Origin: Pseudomonadota bacterium
Lineage (GTDB): Bacteria; Myxococcota; UBA9042; PHBI01
NCBI GenBank assembly: GCA_005772945.1
Contig: SXIE01000473.1
Location: forward strand, 1-20,941
Direction: 5' to 3'
Length of the DNA stretch: 20,941 bases
This document shows positions 1 through 7,046 of the stretch, piece by piece. Made by a program: the position numbers and the translations under genes. The notes under the pieces are model-generated. The model was given only the letters and a program-made list of their open reading frames with translations, was not told where the DNA came from and did not search any database. Numbering within the stretch: position 1 is the stretch's first letter; every line of letters starts with the position of its first letter.

Positions 1-162
1 CAGCGCAAGGAGGCGCTCGCGGCGCAGGAGGCGGCGACGCGGCAGCTCCTCTCCCCGCTCGGGGAGATAGGGCGCGGATTCGAGCGCCTGGCCCTGGACT
101 ACGCTGCAGTCTCCGGCGCTCAGCCGCCCGTGGGTGGCGGTGGTGGCGGTGGCGTCGCCTGA
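1..162 (+). CDS. C-terminal end of an unrecognised protein (partial)
   Basis: An open frame runs from the first base of the window to a TGA at 160-162, giving 53 residues of a C-terminus. The first part is rich in Ala, Gln, Glu and Arg (QRKEALAAQEAATRQ) and looks helical, possibly the end of a coiled coil. It closes with a run of seven glycines just before the stop. Codon use is GC-rich in the third position, as in the rest of the window, which supports real coding. It converges on the HAD-like gene with only 27 bases between stop codons. The family cannot be named from this fragment. The start lies outside the window. Confidence 0.5.
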   Translation, partial: QRKEALAAQEAATRQLLSPLGEIGRGFERLALDYAAVSGAQPPVGGGGGGGVA

Positions 163-189
163 GCGGGGGCGCTGGGCGGTCGGGGGGCG

Positions 190-1230
190 TCAGGTCGAGG
201 TGAGCGGCTCGGCCTCGTCGCGCAGGAGTCGGCGCGCGTCCTTCGCGAGTGTGCGCCCGGGCGCGATCCACTCGCGCCAGAGCACCGGACCCGGGACGTC
301 GACGTAGAACGGCGCAATCGCTCGCGCGACCGCCTGGCGCGTTCCGTGGGCGCGCACGAGCCCGGTCGCGGCACCACCAGCGGGCGCGCCGCCGAGCATC
401 GCGAGGCACGCCGCGATCCCGCGCGTCACGTCGCTGGTCGCGCGTTGCAACTCTGTCAGGGGCTCGCCCCACACGGCATTGGGCACTTTGCCGAAGCCGA
501 TCGTCGGCCGGAAGCTCGTCACATGGACGGCCCCGCGTCCCGTTGCGGCAAACCACGACACGTTCACGCGCGTGTCGTCGACGAGCACCCGCGCGCGCCC
601 GAAGCCGGTCTTGCCGACGAGCGCGGCGAGCTCGGGAATCTTGAACCCGGGGTGGGCCGGCCGCGTCGCGAGCTGCCGCTCGATGACCTCACGCACCCGC
701 CGATCGACCGCCCGCAGGAACGGCTCGCGCGTTTCGCGCGCATACACCGTGCGCATCGCGTCCGAGAAATCGAGGCGCGCCATGACGCGCGGCGACGCAC
801 GCAGCGCCGCGACCGCGACGGCTTCGGGCTGGGTTTCCCACGCGGGGGTGAGGCCCAAAAGCTCACCGAAACCGGGCACTTGCCGACCGATTGCCCAAAG
901 CCGCCACGTGTAGCCGCTGGTCCAGATGCGCATGTCCGCATCGAGCCCGCGTGCGAGCGCCTCGTGGCGCATGCCCCAGAGGAACTCCATGATCCCGGGT
1001 CGCACCAGGAACCACTCGCGATGCGAGAGGTCTCCGACGAGTGCACGGTGCGCGCTCCCCAAGAGCTTGACGCCCGACAGCGCCCAATCCCAGAGCACTT
1101 CGTCGGCGTCCCAAATCACCGTGTCGAGGCCCTTCCCCGAGCGCGCGACCACGCCGCGGCCAGCCTCGTAGAGAGCCCTACCGAACTCAGTCGGCGGAAG
1201 CCGCAGATTCCCGAAATCCAGTCCCGTCAC
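190..1230 (-). CDS. HAD-like hydrolase of unknown substrate
   Basis: This 346-residue protein carries the landmarks of a haloacid dehalogenase (HAD) fold. Motif I is VIWDADEVLW, with Asp41 and Asp43 as the expected nucleophile and acid/base. Motif II is IWTSG at about 102-106. Lys207 may supply motif III. VLVDDT at 215-220 fits the acidic metal-binding motif IV. About 55 residues separate motif I from motif II, so there is a cap-sized insert, and a 120-residue tail follows the core. Most HAD proteins are phosphatases; no substrate can be read here. The start is a GTG at 1230, preceded by GGGGA eight bases upstream. That start makes it overlap the upstream methyltransferase-like gene by 44 bases. 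A GTG at 1152 would avoid the overlap but has a poorer ribosome site. The overlap implies translational coupling. Fold fairly sure, function unknown. Confidence 0.7.
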   Translation of the reverse strand: MTGLDFGNLRLPPTEFGRALYEAGRGVVARSGKGLDTVIWDADEVLWDWALSGVKLLGSAHRALVGDLSHREWFLVRPGIMEFLWGMRHEALARGLDADMRIWTSGYTWRLWAIGRQVPGFGELLGLTPAWETQPEAVAVAALRASPRVMARLDFSDAMRTVYARETREPFLRAVDRRVREVIERQLATRPAHPGFKIPELAALVGKTGFGRARVLVDDTRVNVSWFAATGRGAVHVTSFRPTIGFGKVPNAVWGEPLTELQRATSDVTRGIAACLAMLGGAPAGGAATGLVRAHGTRQAVARAIAPFYVDVPGPVLWREWIAPGRTLAKDARRLLRDEAEPLTST

Positions 1231-2038
1231 TCAGCCCATCCCCGAAACCACGCGTGGCATCCCCGCCCATGGCGTCCCCGAAGATGGTTAGCTGACCCAG
1301 CCCCCGGGCGCCACCGATTCCATACGGCGGGACGATCGTCCTGGCGGCTCCGAGCGCCTCGAACGCCGCCGCGAGGACGCGCGCGCGGCGAGCGTCGCGG
1401 ACGTTGCACGCATAGCCGCGACCCGCACCGATCGCGGCCGTGCCGAGGGTCGGCAGCGACCCGAACGGGTCCCAGATCCAGTCGCCCGGAAGCGTCGTCG
1501 CGTCGACGAACAGGCGGGCGATCGCGTCGGGCAGGAACGCGTCGTCACCGTCGGTTGCGACGCAGTCGAACTCGCTCGCGAAGAGCGCGGAGCGCTTCTC
1601 CGTGCCGAATTGGCTCGCGGAGAGCGGTCCGGTACGGGCCCCAGGCGCCTTGCCCAGGACCAGGACGACGTGGTGGCGGCGGCTGCTCCGCTCCCAGAGG
1701 ATCGGACACCCCACGTCGAAGCGCAGACGCGCCGCCAGCGCGGCGATCGCCGCCCATTCCCCCGCGCGGCACACCCACAGCGCGCGCCGCCCGGGCCGCA
1801 GCACCCGATAGGCCTGGAACGCGAGCGGTCCTTGGCGGAGCGCGAGCTCCGACGGGGTGGCGGTACCCGTGCGCTCGGGTTGCGGCAAGTCGGTGGACGC
1901 CGCGCTTCGCCGCGTCAGCGCGCCTGGGTCGATGACGAGCGCGTCCACGGCGTTGGACGGCACCGCCGCGAGCCACGCATTCGGGTCGCCGGTGGCAATC
2001 ATGAAGGGCATGCACGGTACCGAAGGGGCAGTGTTCAT
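1187..2038 (-). CDS. Degenerate permuted DNA methyltransferase-like protein
   Basis: The order of motifs matches a beta-class (permuted) N4-cytosine/N6-adenine DNA methyltransferase. A motif-IV-like segment comes first (VDALVIDPGA, residues 31-40), then RVLRPG with a following strand, then a motif-I-like segment near the C-terminus (WIWDPFGSLPTLGTAAIGAG, 187-206). Both key motifs look broken. The catalytic DPPY/SPPY is DPGA, and the AdoMet-binding FxGxG after DPF is FGSLP. The protein is therefore probably a non-catalytic relative, or a diverged enzyme with another role. Numbering assumes the ATG at 2038, which gives 283 aa. The frame stays open to 2092, and 2056 is another possible start. 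No Shine-Dalgarno precedes 2038, but a TTGACA and a weak -10 sit where a leaderless promoter would. The HAD-like gene overlaps its 3' end. Confidence 0.55.
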   Translation of the reverse strand: MNTAPSVPCMPFMIATGDPNAWLAAVPSNAVDALVIDPGALTRRSAASTDLPQPERTGTATPSELALRQGPLAFQAYRVLRPGRRALWVCRAGEWAAIAALAARLRFDVGCPILWERSSRRHHVVLVLGKAPGARTGPLSASQFGTEKRSALFASEFDCVATDGDDAFLPDAIARLFVDATTLPGDWIWDPFGSLPTLGTAAIGAGRGYACNVRDARRARVLAAAFEALGAARTIVPPYGIGGARGLGQLTIFGDAMGGDATRGFGDGLSDGTGFRESAASAD

Positions 2039-2044
2039 GCGGTC

Positions 2045-2074
2045 ATGGTCGAACATCAACTGAACATTTGTCAA
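2045..2074 (-). promoter_or_regulatory. Candidate promoter for the methyltransferase-like gene
   Basis: On the minus strand a perfect TTGACA (2074-2069) is followed after 18 bases by GACCAT (2050-2045), a weak -10. Six bases then separate it from the ATG at 2038, so transcription would start at or next to the start codon. The weak -10 limits confidence. Confidence 0.35.
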
Positions 2075-2100
2075 GCTGTGAGGGCGACGCACTTTGCGGA

Positions 2101-2129
2101 TTGCGATTCGCTCCCGGCGCGACTAGATT
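2101..2129 (+). promoter_or_regulatory. Sigma-70-type promoter of the FKBP lipoprotein gene
   Basis: TTGCGA at 2101-2106 and TAGATT at 2124-2129 are separated by exactly 17 bases. The predicted transcript starts near 2136 and gives a short leader holding AGGAG at about 2147-2151, ahead of the ATG at 2157. It is divergent from the methyltransferase-like gene. Confidence 0.55.
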
Positions 2130-2156
2130 CCGCCCCCTCGTCCGCCAGGAGCACCG

Positions 2157-3110
2157 ATGCGTCCCACGTTCATGCCGACCCTGACCCTGACCCTGACCTT
2201 GATAACGTTCGCGCCCGCGTGCTCGAAGTCGCAGCCGCCCGCCGCGACCAGCGCACCCGCGACCAATGCGCCCGCGACCACGCCGCCCGCGACCACGCCG
2301 CCCGCGACCACGCCGCCGGCCACGACGGCCTCGACGCCGGACGTCACCGCGCAGCCCGCTGGAGATCAAATGTCGACCACCGCTCCGTCCGACGTCGCGG
2401 CCCCGCCGGCCGATGCCACCACGACCGCCTCGGGGTTGGCCTGGAAGGCGCTCAAGAAGGGCGCTGGCGAGAAGCCGAACGAGTGGGATTCGGTCACCGT
2501 CCACTACGTGGGCTGGACGACGGACGGCAAGTCCTTCGACAGCAACATCGCGCCGGCACAGCCGATCAGCTTCCCGCTCAAGGGCGTCATCGCCGGCTGG
2601 ACCGAGGGCGTGCAGCTCATGGGCGTCGGCGATCGCTTCCGCTTCTGGATCCCCGAGAAGCTAGCGTATCAGGGCCAGCCGGGCGCGCCCGCGGGCATGC
2701 TCGTGTTCGATGTGGAGCTCCTCGCCATCAAGGCCGGCAAGAAGCCGCTGCCGGCCCCCGATGATGTCGCGGCCCCGCCGGCCGACGCGCAGAAGACGGC
2801 GACCGGGCTCGCGTGGAAGGTGCTCACCCCGGGCAAGGGCGGCGCGCATCCGACGGCCGACTCGAACGTCGAGGTGCACTACACGGGCTGGACGACCGAC
2901 GGGAAGATGTTCGACAGCTCGGTCGCGCGCGGGCAGACGGCGAAGTTCCCGCTGAAGGGCGTCATCGCCGGGTGGACCGAGGGACTGCAGCTGATGGAGG
3001 TCGGCATGAAGGCTCGCCTTTGGATCCCCGAGGAGCTCGCCTACAAGGGCCGCCCGGGCAAGCCGGCCGGCATGTTGGTCTTCGACGTGGAGCTCATCGG
3101 AATCCAGTGA
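2157..3110 (+). CDS. Lipoprotein with two FKBP-type peptidyl-prolyl isomerase domains
   Basis: The 317-residue protein begins with a hydrophobic signal (LTLTLTLITFAPAC) ending in a lipobox-like Cys22, so it is probably lipid-anchored. The -3 residue is Ala rather than the usual Leu, which is slightly atypical. A low-complexity Ala/Pro/Thr tether covers about residues 25-70. Two FKBP domains follow at about 90-191 and 214-317. Each keeps the usual pocket residues: VHY, the FDS after GWTTDGK, GVIAGW and LAY. These enzymes catalyse prolyl cis-trans isomerisation during protein folding, here most likely in the periplasm or at the cell surface. The domains are near copies of each other (see the repeat entry). 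AGGAG lies about six bases before the ATG. Its TGA shares one base with the next gene's ATG, so the two genes are probably co-translated. Confidence 0.88.
   Translation: MRPTFMPTLTLTLTLITFAPACSKSQPPAATSAPATNAPATTPPATTPPATTPPATTASTPDVTAQPAGDQMSTTAPSDVAAPPADATTTASGLAWKALKKGAGEKPNEWDSVTVHYVGWTTDGKSFDSNIAPAQPISFPLKGVIAGWTEGVQLMGVGDRFRFWIPEKLAYQGQPGAPAGMLVFDVELLAIKAGKKPLPAPDDVAAPPADAQKTATGLAWKVLTPGKGGAHPTADSNVEVHYTGWTTDGKMFDSSVARGQTAKFPLKGVIAGWTEGLQLMEVGMKARLWIPEELAYKGRPGKPAGMLVFDVELIGIQ
2241..2325 (+). repeat. 15-bp coding minisatellite in the lipoprotein tether
   Basis: Three perfect 15-base units (CCCGCGACCACGCCG) lie at 2271-2285, 2286-2300 and 2301-2315. Degenerate units precede them (2241-2255, 2256-2270) and follow them (from 2316). 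The period is a multiple of three, so copy-number change would lengthen or shorten the Ala-Thr-Thr-Pro-Pro tether without breaking the frame. Confidence 0.85.
2391..3107 (+). repeat. Intragenic tandem duplication of the FKBP unit (period 372 bp)
   Basis: The linker DVAAPPADA opens both units, at 2391 and at 2763. The offset is 372 bases, or 124 codons. The linkers are almost identical at DNA level, and blocks such as GVIAGWTEG and GMLVFDVEL recur in register. This indicates a tandem duplication of linker plus FKBP domain, not independent capture of two domains. Confidence 0.8.
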
Positions 3111-3718
3111 TGGATTTGGATGCCCTCGGACGCGCACCGGCATGGAGCGCGGCCGAGGTCGCGCTGTTGCCCGGCAGGTGCCGCGGGTCGCTCCTTCGGG
3201 ACTGGGCCGCGCACGTGGCGCGCCACTGGGGCGGCGAGGCGGTGGCGCGCGTCAGGTCCCGGACCGGGATCGACGCGGCGCGCCTGCCCGACGCGCCGGC
3301 GCGCGAGAGCTGGGTCCCGGTGTGGTTCCAGTTGGCGCTGACGCGGGCGATCGCGGATGAGTTCGCGGCCGGCGATCTCTTGGCGCTCGAGCCACTCATT
3401 CGTGAGGATGCGGCGCGTACGCCCGATCGCTGGATCGACCGGGTCGTGCGCCTGGCGCTGACGCCGCAGCGGATCCTGCGCGCGACGCCCAAGGTGTACG
3501 GCGCGCTTTATGACCTGGGGCACGCGGACGCCGAGGTCGGTGCGCGCGAGGCGACGGTCCGCTGGAGCGGCGCGGCCTTCATGCGCGAGCCGACCTGGCG
3601 CACGATGCAGGCCTTCGCGGTGCGCGCGATGTTCACGACGCTGAATCGGCCGGCGCCCGTGATCACCGCCTTCGAGGCGGGTCCGGGGGCCTTCGGGCTG
3701 ACGGCGCGCTGGGGCTGA
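3110..3718 (+). CDS. TIGR02265/DUF2378-like protein, function unknown
   Basis: This 202-residue protein has no signal peptide or membrane segment and is probably cytoplasmic. Its size and a WVPVWFQLALTRAIADE-type helix, followed by a C-terminal alpha/beta part (FMREPTWRTMQAFAVRAMF then ITAFEAGPGAFGLTARW), recall the roughly 200-aa TIGR02265/DUF2378 proteins that are expanded in myxobacteria. They also recall, more distantly, V4R or heme-NO-binding-like folds, whose C-terminal half ends in a similar Gly-containing beta strand. I recognise this by general pattern, not by a diagnostic motif. The ATG at 3110 shares one base with the stop of the FKBP gene, so translation is likely coupled. No ligand-binding residue can be named. 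Confidence 0.45.
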   Translation: MDLDALGRAPAWSAAEVALLPGRCRGSLLRDWAAHVARHWGGEAVARVRSRTGIDAARLPDAPARESWVPVWFQLALTRAIADEFAAGDLLALEPLIREDAARTPDRWIDRVVRLALTPQRILRATPKVYGALYDLGHADAEVGAREATVRWSGAAFMREPTWRTMQAFAVRAMFTTLNRPAPVITAFEAGPGAFGLTARWG

Positions 3719-3724
3719 TTCAAG

Positions 3725-3750
3725 GCGCGGAAGCGCTCACGATCCCGCGC
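3725..3750. terminator. Possible bidirectional terminator hairpin
   Basis: GCGCGG (3725-3730) and CCGCGC (3745-3750) can pair around a 14-base loop, between the convergent ends of the TIGR02265-like gene and folE. There is no U tract and the loop is long, so this is weak. Confidence 0.3.
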
Positions 3751-4398
3751 TCAGCCGCCGTGATGCCCGATGGCGCGCGGCATGCCGATGAGGGTGAGCA
3801 GCTCCATGCGCGTCGACGCCTCGTCCATGAACGCGCCGAGCAGCTTCGACGTGGTGGTCCACGAGCCGGCCTTCTTCACGCCGCGGTAGCACATGCAGAA
3901 ATGCTGGCACTGCATGATGACCGCGACGCCCTGCGGCTTGAGGATCGAGTCGAGCGCGCGCGCGATCTGCGCGGTCAGTTTCTCCTGAACTTGCAGGCGC
4001 TTGGCGTACACGTCGACGACGCGCGCGATCTTGGAGAGGCCGACCACGCGCCCGTTGGGGATGTAGGCCACGTGCGCTCGGCCGACAAAGGGCACCATGT
4101 GGTGCTCGCAGTGGCTGTAGACCTCGATATCCGACACGAGCACGAGCTCGTCGTAGCCTTCGACGTCCTCGAAGACCTTCGAGAGGTACGTTTCGGGATC
4201 CTGCGCATACCCCGCGAAGTGCTCGGCCATCGCCTTGACGACGCGCGCCGGCGTCTCCCGGAGACCCTCGCGATCGGGGTCCTCGCCGATGTAGCGAAGG
4301 ATGCCGCGGACGTACGCGCGCGCCTCGGCGTCGGTGGGTCGTGCTTCGGGGGCCCGCTGGGCGGGCGCCTCCGGCGCGGGTTCATCGTGCTCGGACAA
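3751..4398 (-). CDS. folE: GTP cyclohydrolase I (type IA)
   Basis: The enzyme converts GTP to 7,8-dihydroneopterin triphosphate (EC 3.5.4.16), the first step of tetrahydrofolate and other pterin synthesis in the cytoplasm. The 215 residues match the family's usual length, with a charged, Pro-rich N-terminal extension of about 22 residues. Diagnostic blocks are SHCEHH (95-100), [20 protein letters not shown] (120-139) and [11 protein letters not shown] (166-176). Predicted zinc ligands are Cys97, His100 and Cys168, all present. Translation appears to start at TTG 4398, with GGGAG six bases upstream. The gene lies 34 bases downstream of the lipocalin/prenyl-synthase gene on the same strand, so the two are probably co-transcribed. 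Identification is very secure; the TTG start is less so. Confidence 0.95.
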   Translation of the reverse strand: MSEHDEPAPEAPAQRAPEARPTDAEARAYVRGILRYIGEDPDREGLRETPARVVKAMAEHFAGYAQDPETYLSKVFEDVEGYDELVLVSDIEVYSHCEHHMVPFVGRAHVAYIPNGRVVGLSKIARVVDVYAKRLQVQEKLTAQIARALDSILKPQGVAVIMQCQHFCMCYRGVKKAGSWTTTSKLLGAFMDEASTRMELLTLIGMPRAIGHHGG

Positions 4399-4432
4399 GG
4401 GAGACTCCCGTGCGACCCGGTTGCGTGTTGGC

Positions 4433-6823
4433 TTAGTAGTGTCGCTCGAGCACGAACCATCCGAACGCGCGCAGCATCAGCTTCACGATCGACGGCTCGA
4501 GGAGCGGATCGACCGTATGCCACGCGCTTTCGATGAGATCGCGCGCCGCCTTGTCGGTCCGGTCGAGGGCGCCGGTCTTCTCGATGGCACCCACCAACTC
4601 GGCGACCAGCAGCGGGTCCTGGGGCATCGCGCGGATCTGTTCCCAGAGCCACGTGCGGTCGGTGGCGCCGAGCGCCCCGAGCGCGTGCACGACCGGCAGC
4701 GTGACCTTGCCGTGCATGAGGTCCTCGCCGACGGTCTTCAGATCGCCCGCAAACCCGCGCAGATTGAGCACGTCGTCGATCATCTGGAACGCGACGCCGA
4801 CCGCCTCGAAGTACCTGCCGAGGCCCTCGATCTGCGCCTCGCTGCCGCCGCCGACGAGCGCGCCCATGCGTGCGAGTGCGCCTGCGGGCGCTGCCGTCTT
4901 GAGTCGGTGAATCGCGACGATGCGCGACTCCAGCTCGGCCACGTCGCCCGTTTCGACCGCGCGCGGCATGTACGAATGGAGTCCCTCGAGGTCCGCGGCC
5001 TGGCCTGCGTGGCCGGCGCGCAGGGCCTCGAAGTAGAGGTCGTAGAGCCGCAGCTTCTGCACGTTGGACACATGCGTGCCCTGCAAGAGGTGCTGCCCCA
5101 TGAAATAACAGGACGTGCCGGCGTTGATGGCGAGCGGCTCGCCGTAGAGAATATGGCACGCGGGGCCGCCGCGCCGGACGGTCGAGCGGTCCTGGACGTC
5201 GTCGACGATGAGCGAGCCGACGTGCATGAGCTCGGGCATCGCCAGCCAGTGCACGAAGTCGCGCGAGTCGCCGCCGACCACGTCGCAACACGCGAGGGCG
5301 GCGTAGCTGCGCCAGCCCTTGCCGCCGCGATCGGTGATGGCGCGCACGGGGTTGACGCCAGTCTTCACGAACTGCGCGAGGTCGACCCCTTCCATATAAT
5401 GGGCGCGCGCCTCGCTGGCGATGAGGTCGCGCACCTGCTCGAAGGTCGGGTCGAGCGGCAAGAGGTTCGCGACCGAGCGGCGCACTTCCTTGCCGACCGC
5501 CTTGAAGAAGGACTCGAGGTCGTTCGCTTCGAGGTAGCCGCTGCGCTCGATGAAGCCGATGCCCTCGACGGTGCGCGCGCCGATCATGCCCGAGACCTTC
5601 GCGCGCCCTTCCCAGAAGGCCGGCTTCGAGATGAGCGTGACCAGCTCCTGGTCGTCGAAGGCCGCCTCGATGACGACGTCGACATTTGCACTTGGAACCA
5701 AGAGTCGCCACTTGGTCGGGTAGGTGTTGAACGTGCGCGTGCTGCGCCAGGCGTTGAGCGGCTCGAGCGTCGCGTCGGTGTGCGCGTGGCGCGTGCCGTC
5801 TTGATCGATGAGGACCGCGCATTGCCCAAGGCTCTGCTGGGTCTCGAGATCGGTCATGGTGTACGCGGTCAGCTCGCTGCCGTCGGCGAGCTGCGCGGCG
5901 ATCCAGTTCCAAGCCACCTCGTCGTGGGTCTGGCTCTCGGCCGCCGAGGCTTCGCTGGCGTGGCCGCCGAACTCGTGGTCGTACCAGCCTTGGCCGGATG
6001 CGACGGGGATGTGGGCGCCGCCGAGGGTGACGCGTCCCGTGACCGCGAGGCGCGGCACGAAGTAGTAGAACATGTCGGCGCCGTCGGGACCGCGCACGAC
6101 GCCGTCTTCGCCGTGGCGCACGGGGCCGCGATTCGGGGCGATGCGGAAGTCGAGCTCGACGCCCGACTCCCAGTGCTGGTGATAGAGCGTGAGCCGATAA
6201 TGGCCGGTCTCGATCTTCTCGAAGCGGTTGCCGTCGAACTCGAGCTCGAGGCGCCGATCGGCCACGAAGGGCTCGGCCACGAACATATGATCGGGGTACG
6301 GGACCTGCCCGCGCTCGAGCAGCTCGCGCAGGGCGCGGCGGACGCGCGGGTCTTTCGAGGCGCCCTTTTCGCCCTGCTCGGCGCGCGTCAGGCGCTCGAG
6401 CCCGAGCCGCGGCGCGTCCTTGTCGACGAGCGTGTCGCTGTAATAGGTGCGCCCGTCGGCGTCGACCAAGGCCCATGAGAGGGAATGGGCGTAGGTCGGC
6501 TCACCGGTCCCCTCGTTCTTGCCGGCGACGATGCGAAAGAAGGCCGCAAACACCGACAAATGGCGGCCGTCGACCGTTTCGACGTGCGCGTTGGCGTACC
6601 ACCACTCGGTCATCGAGGACCGGTGGGGCAGATCGTGGCGCCCGAGATCGATCGGCACCTCGAGATCGGCCGGCGCGAGGCTCGGCCAATCCGCAGGCCG
6701 CTCCGGGCCGGCGCGGGGTGGCTCGCGACGCGGCGACGCATCGGACGCGACGATCGAGGGACCGTGCGGTCGCGCGTGAGGGGCGGACGGAGCCAAGGAC
6801 GAGGTCAAGAGCGGGGATTCCAC
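4433..6823 (-). CDS. Fusion: CrtC/AttH-type lipocalin domain plus prenyl diphosphate synthase
   Basis: One uninterrupted frame of about 796 residues holds two unrelated parts. Residues about 65-400 resemble the CrtC/AttH (hydroxyneurosporene synthase, carotenoid 1,2-hydratase) lipocalin-like family: [10 protein letters not shown] (71 on), GWYDHEFGG (279-287) and [12 protein letters not shown] just after. Residues about 440-796 are an all-helical trans-prenyltransferase. It has GGKGWR, a first Asp-rich motif DDVQD (541-545) followed by [14 protein letters not shown], and a second motif QMIDDVLN (DDVLN at 683-687). DDxxD paired with DDxxN resembles eukaryotic-type (type III) GGPP synthases. The expected reaction is condensation of isopentenyl diphosphate with an allylic diphosphate; product length is unknown. 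The frame stays open to 7150, but third-position GC drops before the GTG at 6823, which I chose as start. ATG 6886 is the alternative. Neither has a good ribosome site. folE follows 34 bases downstream. Confidence 0.75.
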   Translation of the reverse strand: MESPLLTSSLAPSAPHARPHGPSIVASDASPRREPPRAGPERPADWPSLAPADLEVPIDLGRHDLPHRSSMTEWWYANAHVETVDGRHLSVFAAFFRIVAGKNEGTGEPTYAHSLSWALVDADGRTYYSDTLVDKDAPRLGLERLTRAEQGEKGASKDPRVRRALRELLERGQVPYPDHMFVAEPFVADRRLELEFDGNRFEKIETGHYRLTLYHQHWESGVELDFRIAPNRGPVRHGEDGVVRGPDGADMFYYFVPRLAVTGRVTLGGAHIPVASGQGWYDHEFGGHASEASAAESQTHDEVAWNWIAAQLADGSELTAYTMTDLETQQSLGQCAVLIDQDGTRHAHTDATLEPLNAWRSTRTFNTYPTKWRLLVPSANVDVVIEAAFDDQELVTLISKPAFWEGRAKVSGMIGARTVEGIGFIERSGYLEANDLESFFKAVGKEVRRSVANLLPLDPTFEQVRDLIASEARAHYMEGVDLAQFVKTGVNPVRAITDRGGKGWRSYAALACCDVVGGDSRDFVHWLAMPELMHVGSLIVDDVQDRSTVRRGGPACHILYGEPLAINAGTSCYFMGQHLLQGTHVSNVQKLRLYDLYFEALRAGHAGQAADLEGLHSYMPRAVETGDVAELESRIVAIHRLKTAAPAGALARMGALVGGGSEAQIEGLGRYFEAVGVAFQMIDDVLNLRGFAGDLKTVGEDLMHGKVTLPVVHALGALGATDRTWLWEQIRAMPQDPLLVAELVGAIEKTGALDRTDKAARDLIESAWHTVDPLLEPSIVKLMLRAFGWFVLERHY

Positions 6824-7046
6824 GCCAACACGAAACGCTTTGCGAGCCGCGACGTCAAGCCGATCTTTGTCACGGCGTGTCTGCATTTGTGCTGGCGTGC
6901 ATGGAACGCGGGACCGCTCCGAATGAGGCTCGGAGACGTCCGCGACGGGACGGAAGGGATCACCGCAGAACGCGATTCGTTCGCGAAGGGCGAGCGCAAC
7001 GTCGGCGCCGTTGTGGCTCCGGGCGGCCGGGGGTAGGTTCGCGCAC
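6824..7046. other. Intergenic region between the divergent fusion gene and polA
   Basis: About 220 bases separate the divergent starts. The part next to the fusion gene (roughly 6824-6890) is richer in A/T than its surroundings. On the minus strand it holds a TTGACG (6858-6853) that could be a -35, but without a convincing -10. The polA promoter is at the other end. No RNA gene or conserved hairpin was recognised. Confidence 0.4.
7011..7039 (+). promoter_or_regulatory. Candidate leaderless promoter of polA
   Basis: TTGTGG (7011-7016) and TAGGTT (7034-7039) are 17 bases apart. Seven bases lie between the -10 and the ATG at 7047, so the predicted transcription start falls on or next to the start codon. 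There is no good Shine-Dalgarno; the nearest candidate, AGG, is inside the -10 box. Confidence 0.5.

Noticed and set aside
2241..2325. CRISPR-like short repeat cluster
   Set aside because: The units are 15 bases, contiguous and in frame, with no spacers. They encode the low-complexity tether of a lipoprotein.
4301..6478. Long plus-strand frame of 725 codons
   Set aside because: It lies exactly opposite the fusion gene, whose minus-strand product has clear domain motifs. Long antisense frames are expected in DNA with extreme third-position GC. Its protein has no recognisable motif.
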